Shown here one piece after another: positions 10,435 to 23,361 of a stretch of 64,000 nucleotides of DNA. The position numbers and the translations under genes are program-made. Below the pieces are notes generated by a model. The model ran no database searches and was not told the origin of the DNA. It saw nothing but the letters and a program-made list of their open reading frames with translations. Positions within the stretch are counted from its first letter, which is position 1. Each line of letters starts with the position of its first letter. This stretch comes from Culex pipiens pallens (lineage: Eukaryota; Arthropoda; Insecta; Diptera; Culicidae), in the NCBI RefSeq assembly GCF_016801865.2, contig NC_068938.1, forward strand, positions 71,742,521 through 71,806,520. The letters run 5' to 3'.

Positions 10435-12816
10435 TTCAAAAATCTTGAGGTGGATTTTTCTGATCGATTAACAGCTATAATTAAAACTATTTTAGAAATG
10501 GTTAAACAAAAACAAAATGTGTATGTGCGAAAGACATAAGGTCGAATTGACAAAAGGTCGAATGGACAAAAGGTCGAAAAACATAAGGTCGAATGGATAA
10601 AACGTAAAAATGACAAAAGGTTGAATGTGAAAAAATTAAACTAATATTGAGAATGATTATAAACTTCTAAAATATTCTTGAAAAAATATTTTCTTACAAA
10701 CAAATCCGATTTTTTTTCTGAGAAAATCCATAATTTAAGTTAATATCTTTTCTTTTTTTTTCAAATAAAAAGAATAATTCAAAAAAAAAATTGTGAAGTT
10801 TTCCATTCCATAAAAAAACATTAGTTCGCATAAAAATATTTTGTAATTATATTATGAGTTATCCTATTCTTTCGAACATGAGAAGTTCTTTAAAAATGCG
10901 ACTACTAAAAAAAAAATCAAAAAACAACCTATTCTTGATTGTCATAATATTATTGTGAGTTTTCCATTCTTTCAAACATGAGCAGTTCTTTGCAGTTTAT
11001 TTTTATTTACAAAAACAAAAACCTATTCTTGATTGACATAATATTTTTGTGAGTTTTTCCTTTCTTTTAAATATGAGCAGGTCGCCTTTTATAATATTTT
11101 CTAAGTTTATTTTTACTAAGCAACCTTTCCGTGACTTTCGTAATGTTTTTGTTAGTTTTTCCATACATTCAAATATGAGCAGTTATTAAAAAAAATGTTA
11201 AGCTGCTTAAATATTTTTTAAGTTTTAATTTTATTTTTAAAAGCACTTATTCTTTTTGCCGAAATTTTTTTGTGATTTATTTTCAAATATTATTTTATTC
11301 ATAAAAAATAATAGTTGGAATATTTTGGTGATTTTTCAATTCTTTCAAAAGAAAACAGTTCCAAAACATGAAAAAGTGTTGTTTCTTCAATATTGTTGGA
11401 GTTCTTCTGTCCTTTTTCAATTTATCCTTTATATTCAAATTAGATTCTTAAGAAAATCTGATTTCAAAAATAAAGCTGTATTTATATTTTTAAAGATAAC
11501 CCCCCTCCCCTCCCTTTTTAAAAAGTCTCCAACAATCCGGGGGCAAGTTTTTATTCAGAAGACCTCTAAATTTTCAAGAATATAGGAGTAAAATTACTGA
11601 AAAGCGTTCAACACACCTTTCCATAGCTGCTTTTCAATATTTCTGCATTTCGGCTCACAACAAAAGTTTTTTTTATTCGACCTTTTGGAATTCGCTATGC
11701 TATGATGCATGACGGATTTACTTTTTCTGCCCAAAAGAATACTGATTTTGATAGTATAAAATAATTTCAAAAAAGCCTTCTGAAAAAACAGGTGCAAAAT
11801 TTAATTTACTGTTCAAAAGCTAATTTTGAGAGTTTTGATTTAATGTTCCGGTTTTGGGTGGTTTCCATTGTAAAGTGTTTATGAATTGTATTTTTCTTCA
11901 ATATTAAAAACACGTCAATCTTCGTCCAATCATGAATAAATAAATTTATGGAAAAGATCAGGAAATTCTGTAAGAACTTTATTTATGGACATTCCTGAAC
12001 CAAAAATTGATCGCTTTGATATGCTGAATATATTTCTTTCCCTTAATATTTTTTCTTGAAAACAACTGATTTGATATGTCAGCAGTATTTTAAGTTAAAA
12101 TTTACAGAAAAAATCTTTTTCAAAAATTATTTGCATAAGGAGAAAATCATATAAAAATCAACATAAAAGATTTGCTACTAACATTTGATTTTTAAACTCT
12201 TATCCTCAAGATATTTTCTTCAACATTATTAATTCAAATCAAAAAAACAACATTTAATTTCAGAGAAACACATTTTCTAAGGAAACCTTTTCGTTTGGAA
12301 TTTGATATAGATACACAGATCGAAATTCTGTAAGCTAATCTGGTTACTCAATACTTTCGAATTTGTAAACAATGAAATGTTTCTAGAACCGTGAAAAAAA
12401 ACGATTTTGATTAACAATAATGTCGATTTTGAAATCATTTACAGCGAAATCGAAAAAAAATGCTGATTTTGGAAATATGTCTATGCCTCTAAAATCGTTA
12501 ACGTTAAGTTACCGGATTTGCTTACAGGATTTTTATCCTTGTATTCTTTTCAGAGATAGAATTTAATTTGAAATTTCAATCAATGTAGTATACCATTTTT
12601 CAGTAAGAAAGGCAAAAAGAATTAGGTTGCGTAAAGAATGAAAATGTTGATAGATTGATTGTTGTTTTCATTAACAACAAGCATAAGTTTGATAAATTTG
12701 ATTCGATATTTTTATTGTTTTTCATAACATGCGTGTACTGGAATTTGTTCGAAATGTATTTTCAACCTATTTGAACATTTTCGTTTTAATTAGAATAATG
12801 AAAAACATTTTCAAAA
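10435..12816. other. AT-rich DNA; short GGTCGAA minisatellite at the left
   Basis: 10530-10625 is a small degenerate tandem repeat built on 'aaaaggtcgaatggac' units of about 15-18 bp. 10780-11230 shows loose repetition of 'tcttt(c/t)aaa(c/t)atgagcagt' about every 110 bp, suggesting another degraded satellite. The rest to 12816 is AT-rich without supported features. The 109-codon frame at 11256-11585 has low-complexity composition and no domain. Confidence 0.4.
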
Positions 12817-13651
12817 TAGTAGTTTATGCAACAAGTTGCAAAAAGAGGATTTTTTCAACACGAGTCGTACATTTATCCAACGAGGTTCACCGAAAAAATC
12901 AAGTTTTGCAACGAGTTCCATACAACATTTTTTGCAATTCCAAAAAACACACTGAGTGAAATTTTATGTCAAATTTTCATGTATTTTGTCAATAAACCGT
13001 TTAAATAAAAAAATGTTAAAAAGTGTTACTTTTCGAAACAAGTGCTGAAAAGTTCAACTTTTCAGCACCCATTTGAGTGCTGAAAAGTAGAACTTTTCAG
13101 AATTTATTTTGAAAAGTGTTGCTATTCGATTCTGTTATTTTTGGTACAGAAAAGTAGACTATTTCGTCGTTCAAGAATGACAGGAAAAGTAAGTAGTTTC
13201 ACGACGGAATTGTAAAATAGTAGTTTATGCAACAAGTTGCAAAAAGAGGATTTTTTCAGCACGAGTCGTACATTTATCCAACGAGGTTCACCGAGTTGGA
13301 TAAATACGACGAGTGCTGAAAAAATCAAGTTTTGCAACGAGTTCCATACAACATTTTTTGCAATTCCGAAAAACATCCGTTAAGTGAAATTTTAAGTCAA
13401 ATTTTCATGTATTTCGCCAATAAATCGTTTAAATCAAAAAAAAATATTGAAAAGTGTTACTTTTCGGAACAAGTGCTGAAAAGTTCAACTTTTCAGCACC
13501 CATTTCAGTGCTGAAAAGTAGAACTTTTCAGCATTTATTTTGAAAAGTGTTGCTATTCGATTCTGTTATGTTTGGTACAGAAAAGTAGGCTTTTTCGTCG
13601 TTCAAGAATGACAGGAAAAGTAAGTAGTTTCACGACGGAATTGCAAAAAGT
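12817..13651 (+). mobile_element. Palindrome-rich MITE, two copies in tandem
   Basis: Each copy starts TAGTAGTTTATGCAACAAG and ends in CACGACGGAATTG. The second copy begins at about 13218 directly behind the first. Both contain the palindrome GTGCTGAAAAGTT-c-AACTTTTCAGCAC and a second inverted pair on 'gaaaagtgtt'. The first copy has lost ~30 bp around the 'cgagttggataaatacgac' block. The same family occurs reversed at 22885-23361 and 50043-50825. Confidence 0.8.
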
Positions 13652-15240
13652 ATGTTATAGCACTTTGAAATCTAAGTTTCAAACAATTTTGAACAAAGTC
13701 TCAAGCTCCACAAAAGTACGATTTTTACCAGAAATTTCGGGATTAATTTATTGAAAATGTTATGATCCTATTTAAGCGTATGAGTAATTAAGTGATTTTT
13801 CATATATTCTTTGAAGGATCATGAGTTCAATTTTGATTATGATTGAAATATTGTCCGGAATCATTTTAAAATAATGAACAGGATTGCATTTTCAGTGACT
13901 GTTCCTATTCATTCATTTTTTTTTTCAATTTAAAATGCGTACGTAACAATACCCTTCCAACTCCTTTTATTTCCCTAAGACGGCTTTGTCCCAAGTGGGG
14001 TGCAACTTGCTCCTTTTCTCGCCCAGGTACAAGATGAGTGGAACCATTCTCCCACCCTGCAAGTCTTGGGCGGTAAGCTTTTGAAGTGCTTTATGTACCT
14101 CGCGAAAGAGTGCGTGCGGGGTGTTGGGCGTAGGTGAGTTGAGTATATTTCGCAAAGATTCCACCACACAAAGAGCGTCGTCCCACCGACTTCAAGGCTA
14201 AAACAATGTGCGAGCATAAGTGTGAGTGCGTGTGTGTGTGGTTATTATACTTCTGCCAGGGTGGAGAGTCAGCACGGTCGTTGCGGTGTTAATTGAAATA
14301 TTTATGAACGTTAATGCCAGCCGCGAAGGAAAACTTGGAAAACTTGGTGGCAGCTTGGATGGTTTCGAGAGGGTGAGGTGACCTGGTACAAACGAATTCA
14401 TTTATGGTAAACTTTGGCGAAAATTTACCGCGCCGGCCGGGTTTCCCGAGTAAATGAGATTCCGAAAATAAACATATATATTCCGCTCTGGTTTGGCTTA
14501 AGCCGTGTATATTTGACTGCTCGTAGGTGGTTGGTGAATTTGAATCAGAATGGATTATGAGACCTTGAAAAAGACTTGTTTAATTAATAGTTGAAAGGTT
14601 CTGGTAATGAACTTTTAATTATTTTCTCTTGTAGGGTCTTGATGGCTTGAACCTTGAACCACTACAATTTAAAATGTATGGATAGTTTTAAATCAAACTG
14701 AATTTCCATATTCCTATTTAAAATTTAATAGCATCCTCTCCACATTAAAGCACACATTCCTCAAACCAAGGCATTTTTCCAGCAAGAAAAAAATATTAAT
14801 TTCATTCCCGAGAATATAAATATCGGCACCGTCTGTCGGGAATGATTAGCGAACTCTCTTCAGATTCGTGCTGCTTATTTTTCCTTTTCTGCCTTTTCAT
14901 CGTCAAGCCTCCCAGGTTTCGAGGTTTTTTTTTGGAAACGTTGTCGGGGAGGGAAATTTTCCCAGTATACATTCATTTTTTTTCCTTAGGGTGCTGCTGC
15001 TGATGTTTTTGTTGTTTCAGGAAATCCGAGAGCCACCCAGGTTTGTGCAAAAAAAAGGAAGATGATAAATGCGTATCACATCGACTCTGTAATGGTGAGG
15101 TATTTGTTACTTTCTGTACTGAGATTCAGAGAAGATTGAATGACGAGGATTTGACTAGGAAAATCATACAAGAGCGGCGAAATAAATCAATAGAATAAGA
15201 AATTATAATTATGTATTTCGTATTTTGGTAGTAATGCATA
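13652..15240. other. Probable single-copy non-coding DNA
   Basis: 13930-14640 is GC-balanced, with a short GT run at about 14226-14240 and overlapping frames on the minus strand that show no domain. 14640-15240 is AT-rich with polypyrimidine tracts. No RNA gene or promoter could be supported. Confidence 0.4.
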
Positions 15241-15389
15241 AGGCTTCATCCATAAAGTACGTCACGCTAAAATAAGCCAGAAGTTCGATTGTCCACGCTC
15301 CACACAAATTTTTTTTTATGGACAACTGTCCACTAGGAGAGGGGTTGAGAATTCCTAAAAAAGTTTCCACGTGGTTTATGGATGGTCCC
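15241..15389. mobile_element. Short MITE, GGGACCATCCATAAA family, copy 1
   Basis: The right end reads CCACGTGGTTTATGGATGGTCCC and the left end is a diverged inverse (CATCCATAAAGTACGTCACG). Internally, 'gattgtccacgctcca' is followed by its inverse 'tggacaactgtcc'. It matches the better-preserved copy at 38788-38952. Confidence 0.7.
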
Positions 15390-16423
15390 TTGGCTCTTAG
15401 AAGTTGGCCATGTTGTGTCATACAATTTTGACGGCTGTCCATTAAAAATTGTGCATAAATGTTTGAAATCTGTATTTTAAGAAGAATATTTATCGATTTA
15501 GGGTATTGGGCAAAGTTGTAGGTATTGATGAGCACTATTTAGAAAAAAAAACTTAGTTTTTGCTTAATTTTTAAAAGATCAAAAAAAGATCAAAAGAATC
15601 ACAAATGTTTAATTTTTTGGCATTGAAAATTCTAGGTTTTTTATAGTTCCTATGTGCTATTGTGTTTCATATGTTTATAAAACGTTTCTTTAAAAAAAAG
15701 CTCGAATTGGACCATTAGTTGCTTAGATATTGGCATTACAAAAATAGCAGTTGTTTGTGTGAGACTTCGAAAACTTAAATTTTAAGGTTTTTGCCTTCTT
15801 ACTAAAGAAAGGTATGGGATTTGCTTCTGGATTTGATTATAAATATTTTTTTTTGTCCGCTGTATCTCAGTAATCAGAGGTTTAATCTTCAATTTTTCTT
15901 AAACGAAAAATTAGGAATTTTTCTAAACTTAAAGGAAAAAATATTTTCAGAAAAGGTCAGTCATGGCTTCTAAACATAAAATCTAAAAACTGCTCAATTT
16001 TCATATAAATACAAACTCTAAGTTTAATTTTTTTAAACTAAAAATAAAAAAAATACATTTTAAATTGTAGCCAAATCAATTTTTAGTTAAGGTAGCTATT
16101 TAAAAAATAAAAAGCATAGCTCAACGGTAATTAATATTTTACACCTGGTCCAAAAGTTTTGGGTTTTTATTCTCTTAAAACAATGTTTAAAAATTCTAAG
16201 AAGTAGATTTTTTGTGTCTTCGAAAATGTATTTCTGTTTAAAAGGAAATTTAAAAATCTTTGTTAAAGACATTAAATCGATAAGAAAATTCTTTCAAAAG
16301 ATTCAGACCTTCGATTATTTTTGTACTTTTGACACAAAATGGCTTCTTCGAGCTTAGGGAAAGCCTCTACAAAGTCTGAGTCAAAACAAAATATACAAAT
16401 AATAGTAAATTATACAATATGCA
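15390..16423. other. AT-rich non-coding DNA
   Basis: No frame above 60 codons with recognisable content, no clear inverted ends and no RNA gene could be supported in this stretch. Part of it may be a degraded repeat, since 'tttttgccttcttactaaagaaaggta' near 15790 resembles other mosquito repeat ends. Confidence 0.35.
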
Positions 16424-17240
16424 GGATTCCGAAAAAACGTATTTTTAATGGAAATAAACACTAGACAAGTTAAAAAAATCTGACATTTTCCGTTACTCGA
16501 CTGCAATTTTTTTTGAAACATGTCGTTTAAAGGGAAATTTAATTTACTTTTCGAATCTACAGAAGGGTATTTTTTTCATTAAGAACAAAATTTTTCATTT
16601 TAAAATTTCGTGTTTTTTCTAACTTTGCAGGGTTATAATTTAAAGTGTAATAATGTTCTACAAAATTGTAGAGCAAACAATTACAAAAAAATGTTACATA
16701 AACATAAGGGGTTTGCTTATAAACATCATGAGTTATCGTGATTTTACGAAAAAAAGTTTTGAAAAAGTTGGTCGTTGCCAATCATGGCCGTTCATCGTCA
16801 CCCGCGACAGACACGGACGACGAAACAAAGAGAAACGCAAAAAGTAACTTTTTCAAAACTTTTTTTTCGTAAAATCGCGATAACTCGTGACGTTTATGTT
16901 TATTTATAAAAAAATGTAATTGTCTGCTCTACAACTTTGTAGACCATTGCTACACTCTTAAAAATAACCCTGCAAAGTTAGAAAAAGCACGACATTTTAA
17001 AATGAAACATGTTGTTCTGAATGAAAAATGTTTCTATCTCATCACCGTTTTGGCTACACCTCTTTTTTCGTATGTTTAAAAATGGAAGGGTTCATATCGT
17101 CCTTCCGTCACGAGATATCAAAAAACGGACCTCGGATTCGTGATCAGGGACAAAAGTTACCCCTTAAGACAAAGTTTCACCCAAATCGAAGAGAGGTCGG
17201 GGCAAATTTCCCGATTTTGTGTTAGTTGGTAGAGAATTAC
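16424..17240. mobile_element. Foldback element, GGGTCATTCTCC family, copy B (5' truncated)
   Basis: It is homologous to 24630-25557 and 9567-10430 from 'gattccgaaaaaacgtattttt' onward, and its right end reads GTTGGTAGAGAATTAC. The left ~270-300 bp, including the left inverted end, are missing. A GC-rich ~70-bp spacer (16775-16845) sits at the centre of the hairpin and is not found in the other copies. The right edge abuts the minisatellite element at 17245. Confidence 0.75.
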
Positions 17241-17244
17241 ACAT

Positions 17245-18679
17245 TTATAATAACATGAAAATTTTCACAAAAATACGTATTTTTCCCGTATTTTATTTTA
17301 TGCAATGTTTCTCGATAAAATCTCAAAAAAAATTATTTTGCGATATGGGTATCGAATGATCGTGATTTTTCTATACATTTTAAAAGTATTAAAAAAGTTA
17401 TGAAAATGTTATGAAAATACTAAAAAAAATCACAAAACTACGTATTTTCGAAAAAATATACTTTAAATCTCGTTTTTAACAATATGGGTATCAAATGAAC
17501 AGATTTTTTTCATGCATTTTGAAAGTCATCAAAAATTTGTGAAAATGCTAAGAATTTTGACAAAATTACGTATTTTTGAAAAAAATACTCAAAATTCCAG
17601 TTTTTTCAATATGGGTATCAAATCCGTCGTAACAGTTCAATTGGGCGAATCTGCGTTTGTAAACAAGCAGTCTCTTCCCCTCTTACTTGACGTGAACTGT
17701 CACTTGAGCAAAAGGGATTCGCCCTATTACTACGGAAGTGATCGAAATTTTTTCATGCATTACGAAAACAAAACACAAATTTTTAAAAATGCTCTAATTT
17801 TACACAAAACTACCTTTTTGTAATATATTCAATATTTTAGTTTTATTACAATTAGGATTTGATCGGGATTCAATGATCCATTTCGAAAGCAACAGCACAC
17901 ATTTTTGAAAATATTCAAAATTTTCTCTAAACTACGTATTTTTGAAAAAATACTCAAAATTTCAGTTTTTTTGCAATTTGGGTATTTAAAAAATAAAAAA
18001 AAACCCAATTTTTTGATACGTATACTGTAAAAACCTGAAATTTTGGGTATTTTTTTCGAAAGAAAAGGAAGTGTTGTGAAAATTTTGAGCATCTGAAAAA
18101 ACATATAATTTTCAAATTGTATTCAAAATTCCAGATCATTTGATACTCATATTGTAATATGCTCAAATTATGAGTATTTTTTTGAAAATACGTAGTTTTG
18201 TGAAATTTTTGTGTCTTAAAAAAAAATGTAAAACTTCGGAATGTATAAAAAAATTCGATATGGGTATTAAATATTGTAAAAAACTGAAATTTGGAGAATT
18301 TTTTCGAAAATTTGGAGTATTGTGAAAATTTTAAGTATTCAAAAAAATTATTACTTTTGAAATTTGTGAAAAATTCCGATTTTTCGATATCTATATTATA
18401 AGAAACAGAATATTGAGGATTTTTTTGAGAAAAATTAACCATTTTCAAAATACAGGAAAAATACGTATATTTGTGAATTTTTCTTTGATTTTTTAATAGC
18501 AATGTTGAGTTGACATCATTCCAATCCCAAAACAATATTTTTTGTTAAGTTTGGATGATTTTCAATAGGATTATAGCCAATGTCTCCCATATAGCCAGAA
18601 TCCCGTAAGCTCTGTGCCTCAGCTATGCACACCTCGGTTTTGCATTCCCCATATGCGGTGCTAAACCGAGGCACGACTG
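17245..18679. mobile_element. pogo-like (TA-type) element with inverted minisatellite, left end missing
   Basis: The right end reads TGCTAAACCGAGGCACGACTG followed by TA, as in the full copy at 29350-35229, and the same 'ccaatgtctcccatatagcc' subterminal block is present. The interior is the ~127-bp AT-rich repeat ('gaaaatactcaaaattttcacaaaactacg') in forward orientation to about 17990, then inverted to about 18490. The left terminal ~200 bp is absent. A small separate MITE is inserted at about 17613-17741. Confidence 0.75.
17613..17741. mobile_element. Small GC-richer MITE inside the minisatellite
   Basis: This ~128-bp insert interrupts the AT-rich array. Its ends are inverted relatives: TCCGTCGTAAC...GGGCGAATC at the left and GATTCGCCCTATTACTACGGA at the right. 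Composition and sequence are unrelated to the array. Confidence 0.6.
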
Positions 18680-18681
18680 TA

Positions 18682-21600
18682 GCTGAATTTTTCACTAAAT
18701 GTACATCGATTCGCAAATTACCCCTCTAGACATGCTTCTCATGTCTAATGCCTTTCCGTGTTCGGTTTCCTTCATTATGATCAGTGGAAGCGATATTTAT
18801 GTATGCTGTATACTTTTGCCCTCCCACTCCTCCAGACCGTCGTGTAACGCAACCAGCCAGCAGGAGATTTGGTGTTGAGGAGCAGGAGTAGGGGGCCGAA
18901 TTGTTTGCCCGAAAATGATTCCAAGACGAAGCGTGACATGATATAAAATTGTTCAAAAGTTCAAATTGTGAAATTGTTACAATGAAAAAACTGAATATTC
19001 TTAAACTAAGTATCATCACAAGTACATAAAAAAAAATTGAATCTTAATCAAAATCATGCAACTCATCACTTTAAAAACTTCTAACAAGAGCAAACGAACA
19101 AATAAAGCATTATTCAGCGCGCCTCCATCTAATCCATTGACTTTTTAAAACAAATAAAAGTCGTTTTAAAGTCGTTTCGTCGCCCATATTACTCGAGATG
19201 AACTTCTGGAAAAGTTTACCTCATGCATTCTCCATTTTTATGTGCAAGGATGGCGATGACGACGACGCCGCCGGTGACGAAAGCTCTCTGGAAGCTTTTT
19301 TACGGCTTGCCACTTCTTCGTTTTGCAGGTGAGGTGCTCTTAAAGCGTAACACTTTTTTTTCATCTCTTTTTCTGAGATGGCATAAATATGTTGAGCTCT
19401 ACTTGCGCTTTTGAACCGTGGGAAAAGGTCTTAAGAGTCTGATGGTTCTGTAGCTTTCGAAAGTTACAAGAAAGGAATTTCTGTGAAATTGAACGCGTTG
19501 GTTTACTACAATCGTGGAAATTTAGATTTTCTATTTAAAATTAAGTTGAGCAATTTCCTACGAAATCGGTCGATTTCGAGCATTTCTCATTATATACGCT
19601 AATTACCACAATATCTTGAAATTGACATCCCCCAAAGTGAAACTGATAAACTTCAGCAGAAACGAGCACCCACGTTCAATAAAAATCGATGCCATCGATC
19701 CTGGCTCATTTCATTGGACTTTTTTTTTGCCCCCATCACTTGCTCGCTCCATTCAGAGTTAATGGCTTTAAAAAAGCAGTTTTAATCAATTTTCCGGCCA
19801 CCATCGGGTTTTTTCCACTCTCTCAATGCTTCATTGTTGCCTGAGTCCCACCGCCAGGAAAATTTAAAACTGTACCCCCGGAAAAAAAACTAATCCAATA
19901 GAGTTCGGGTTTGGCGCCAGCCAGCCAGGGCGAAATGAAGTGTGAAACGCGATTATCCCTCGACCGCAGAGCCCTTTAAAGAGCTCGCTCTCTCTGGCAT
20001 GGTGGCAGCTGCTGCTGGTGGTGGTCCAGGAACCAGAACCTGATCGATACGACCTAACCTCAACCGAGCCCGACCGAAAGCTCCACACACAAACCGATCA
20101 CCCCCATTAAGGGGCGAGAATGGCTTCAGCGTGGCCATTGTGGAAACTTTGGCGAGGGGGAGGAGGGGGGGGGAGCGGGCAGTGATTGTGTGAGCTAATT
20201 GAAAGCCCTGTTCAACGGATTGAGGACTCGTTAATACGGATTGGGTGGTATGTGTGCATGTGTGGAGTGAAAGTGCTTTCATTAAGGGAAAATGTTCTGG
20301 GAAAAAGAGGGATCAGCCGTTGGGGCCCTTTGGATGATGAAACAGGGGAGAAATAAGTGGGAGAATATGGTTTCAGGAAAAAAAAACTTGGGAGGACAGA
20401 CTATTAAATGTATATGAAGGGATTTGTTAAATAGTGGTGAGTTTTTGTGCATACTCTATGGTCTGGTATTAAAATAAAAAGCCAAAAAAGTTTTAATAAT
20501 CTAAGGAACAGATTAAACCCTACTTCGATAACACCTCACGAAAACGGCTTACCAGCTCAAAAGCTTTATGTGCCAAACTGTGTTACAAAAAGCTTTTAGT
20601 CCATCGTTGAATTGGCACTTGAACATTATTCTGACCAACTGACGATAGCTCTTGATTTTTTTCCCTTTCTTTTGGAGTTTGGATGTGTAATAAAAAGAAA
20701 CTATTTCATATTTGGTTAGCTTTAAAAAAAAGGTAAATCATTTGAAAAACAAAAAGGTTTCAATCCCTTCCGGCCATGAACAAAATCGACTTTTTTTTCA
20801 TTTTTTTTAACAAAGTCTAAATAGAAAGGAAATTGATTCGGTGTCAATTCATATTGTTACCATTTTATTCCTAATGAATCGCTTCAAACCGAAGTTCTTT
20901 TTTAAAGCTGAAACCCATCTAACAAAAATTATGCCAAATTTGAATTATAACACTTTAAAAGACTCAGTAATACTATTATGTTTATTTATGAAAAAAAAAT
21001 GTTTCAAGTGAAAAAAAAAACGAGAATTCCCAAGGTAAAATTAACACTTAACTGGTTTGTTCAAGATTTGAAATCCTTGCTTTACCCAAGCCTTGTTCTT
21101 GAAAAGTTATCCGTCATGAAAATCATCATTTCAGCACTATTTTTTTTTTCTTTCAAATTAATGTGTCATTTCAACTTAATGTGAACAAGTCTTAGTTGCA
21201 TTCTCTCAAACTGAGTAAAAAGGAAAGTTTAAAAGCAATTTTATGGCTGTGCAAAATGGATTTATCTTCCTTACTATCGAAACAGTTTGACACAAAATTA
21301 GTAATACTCAGCAAAAAATAATACCAAAGATCAATTTTGATTTTATTGAACGATTCAAACTACAATCCAGACTCGATTATCGGAAAGTCTTGGAAAAAAT
21401 TCACTTCGGATAATCAAATTTTATGATAGTCGAATCACGAGAATTTTTTCGTTGATTTATTTTTGATAGTTGAGCTAGAGAATGACTCCTAAACTACTCT
21501 AAAGTGGTTTAGAACTTTTAGATCAAAGAAGGCGACCAAGATGACGGTGATCGACTATTCAAACTTTACTAAAATGCGGTCACAGAACTTAAATTCAAAA

Positions 21601-22884
21601 CAGTACAGGTACACTGTGCAGGTAAACAAATAAAACAAATTTTATGAAGTTGTCTACAATTTTTTAAGGCAGTTAATCCTCACACTAAATTCAATCATTG
21701 AAGTTGCTTTCGGACACATATTTGCTGCAAAATATTAATCAGTAATTTTCAATAAATTTTAAACTTTCCGGGAAAGTTAGTTGACAAAGTTACGTTTCCC
21801 GCGATTTATTACCTCAGGAAACTGATTATAAATCATCGCAAAAACTATCAAGCAACTTTTTGCTGTAGACCAGAGTCGATTAAGTCATCGAATTTGTCCC
21901 AAAATGAAAAATTGACAAATGAAAATTGGATTAGTTTTTTTTGCATTTTTTCTAAAAAAAAGTTGTTTAATTTTGCTAAAATGTTCAAGTTTTCCAAAAT
22001 ATTGTTCAGAACGTTATTTTTAAGATTTTTTTCAATCCTAACAAATCCTAACCATAGCAATTTCAAAGTTGATTCATAGTTCCTAAATAAAAATAAACTT
22101 TCTATTTTATGCTTTTTCATGACTAAGAATCTTTTTAATCATTACATTATACAGTCTTGACACTTAGTATCTTATTTTATGTACCTTTTTTTATTTCTTA
22201 TGTTACTCATTATTTCGGGTTTGTGATCGAAAAAGTCTTTTTTTATATTTTATATTAAAAAGTAAAAGTAAGAACATGTTTCTCAAAGAGTGCAAACATT
22301 CGAATTGATTAGTTTTTGAAATGAATTTGTTATTTTTTGTTATTTTCTTATTTGGAGGTGGACAAAAGCCTCCTTGAGCTGTGTCTGGTATCGAGTTATA
22401 GAAGAATAGAACTAATGCAAAGATTTAAAGTGCAATTTGTAAATGTTATGGCAAAAAGTTTGTTCAATGATGCAAAATATTAATTAATTGTTCTGAAATA
22501 CATGCAAGGTCGAGCTCATTCCAGCTCGTTATTTGTATAATTTTTTTTCTCAACATATTCATTTTATAAGGCAACACAGTTTTCTCTTCAACAGTCATGT
22601 TTCTTCTAGTATAACTTGAAATTTGTTGAATGTAACAAAAATCTTAGTTTAAAAATAAAATCATAATCTGTAACAAAACATTGGAAATAAAAAAAAAACT
22701 TTAAATTTTAAAAGATTTTTAAGAAGTCCTAATTAAACCAAATAATCAAATTTCTTGAAAATTTCCCAAGCCTTATACAAAATCTTGCATGCAAAACTTA
22801 TTTAATCTCGAATAAACCAAATGGTAGTATCTACCGAATGTTACTTTTAAAAACAGTTTGCATTTTTCCGATCATTAAATAATA
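18682..22884. other. Mostly single-copy non-coding DNA
   Basis: 18720-20420 is GC-richer, with GT-rich and G-rich tracts (about 20155-20180), and looks like host intronic DNA. Frames there overlap on both strands and lack domains. 20420-22884 is AT-rich. A short stretch near 21360-21420 (CCAGACTCGATTATCGGAAA) resembles the terminal sequence of TA-type elements, but I could not find a partner end. No gene could be supported. Confidence 0.4.
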
Positions 22885-23361
22885 GTTTTTGCAATTCCGT
22901 CGTGAAACTACTTACTTTTCCTGTCATTCTTGAACGACGAAATAGCCTACTTTTCTGTACCAAAAATAACAGAATCGAATAGCAACACTTTTCAAAATAA
23001 GTGAAACTTTTCAGCACTCAAATGGGTGCTGAAAAGTTGAATTTTTCAGCACATGTTTCGAAAAGTAACACTTTTCAACATTTTTTTGATTTAAACGATT
23101 TATTAACAAAATACATGAAAATTTGACATAAAATTTCACTCAGTGTGTGTTTTTTGGAATTGCAAAAAATGTTGTATGGAACTCGTTGCAAAACTTGATT
23201 TTTTCAGCGCTCTTCGTATTTATCCAACTCGGTGAACCTCGTTGGACAAATGTACAACTCGTGCTGAAAAAATTCTCTTTTTGCAACTTGTTGCATAAAC
23301 TACTATTATGCAACAAGTTGCAAAAAGAAGATTTTTTCAGCACAAGCCGTACATTTATCCA
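22885..23361 (-). mobile_element. Palindrome-rich MITE, reverse copy plus partial second copy
   Basis: This is the reverse-complement relative of 13218-13651, from GCAATTCCGTCGTGAAAC to TTGCATAAACTACTATT. At about 23307 a second, partial copy starts in the opposite direction (ATGCAACAAGTTGCAAAAAG) and stops after ~55 bp, giving a head-to-head junction at the 5' end of the element. Confidence 0.75.

Noticed and set aside
21360..21890. TA-type element suggested by CCAGACTCGATTATCGGAAA and a second 'ccagagtcgatt' near 21870
   Set aside because: The two motifs are in direct, not inverted, orientation, and no TA-flanked end pair could be matched.
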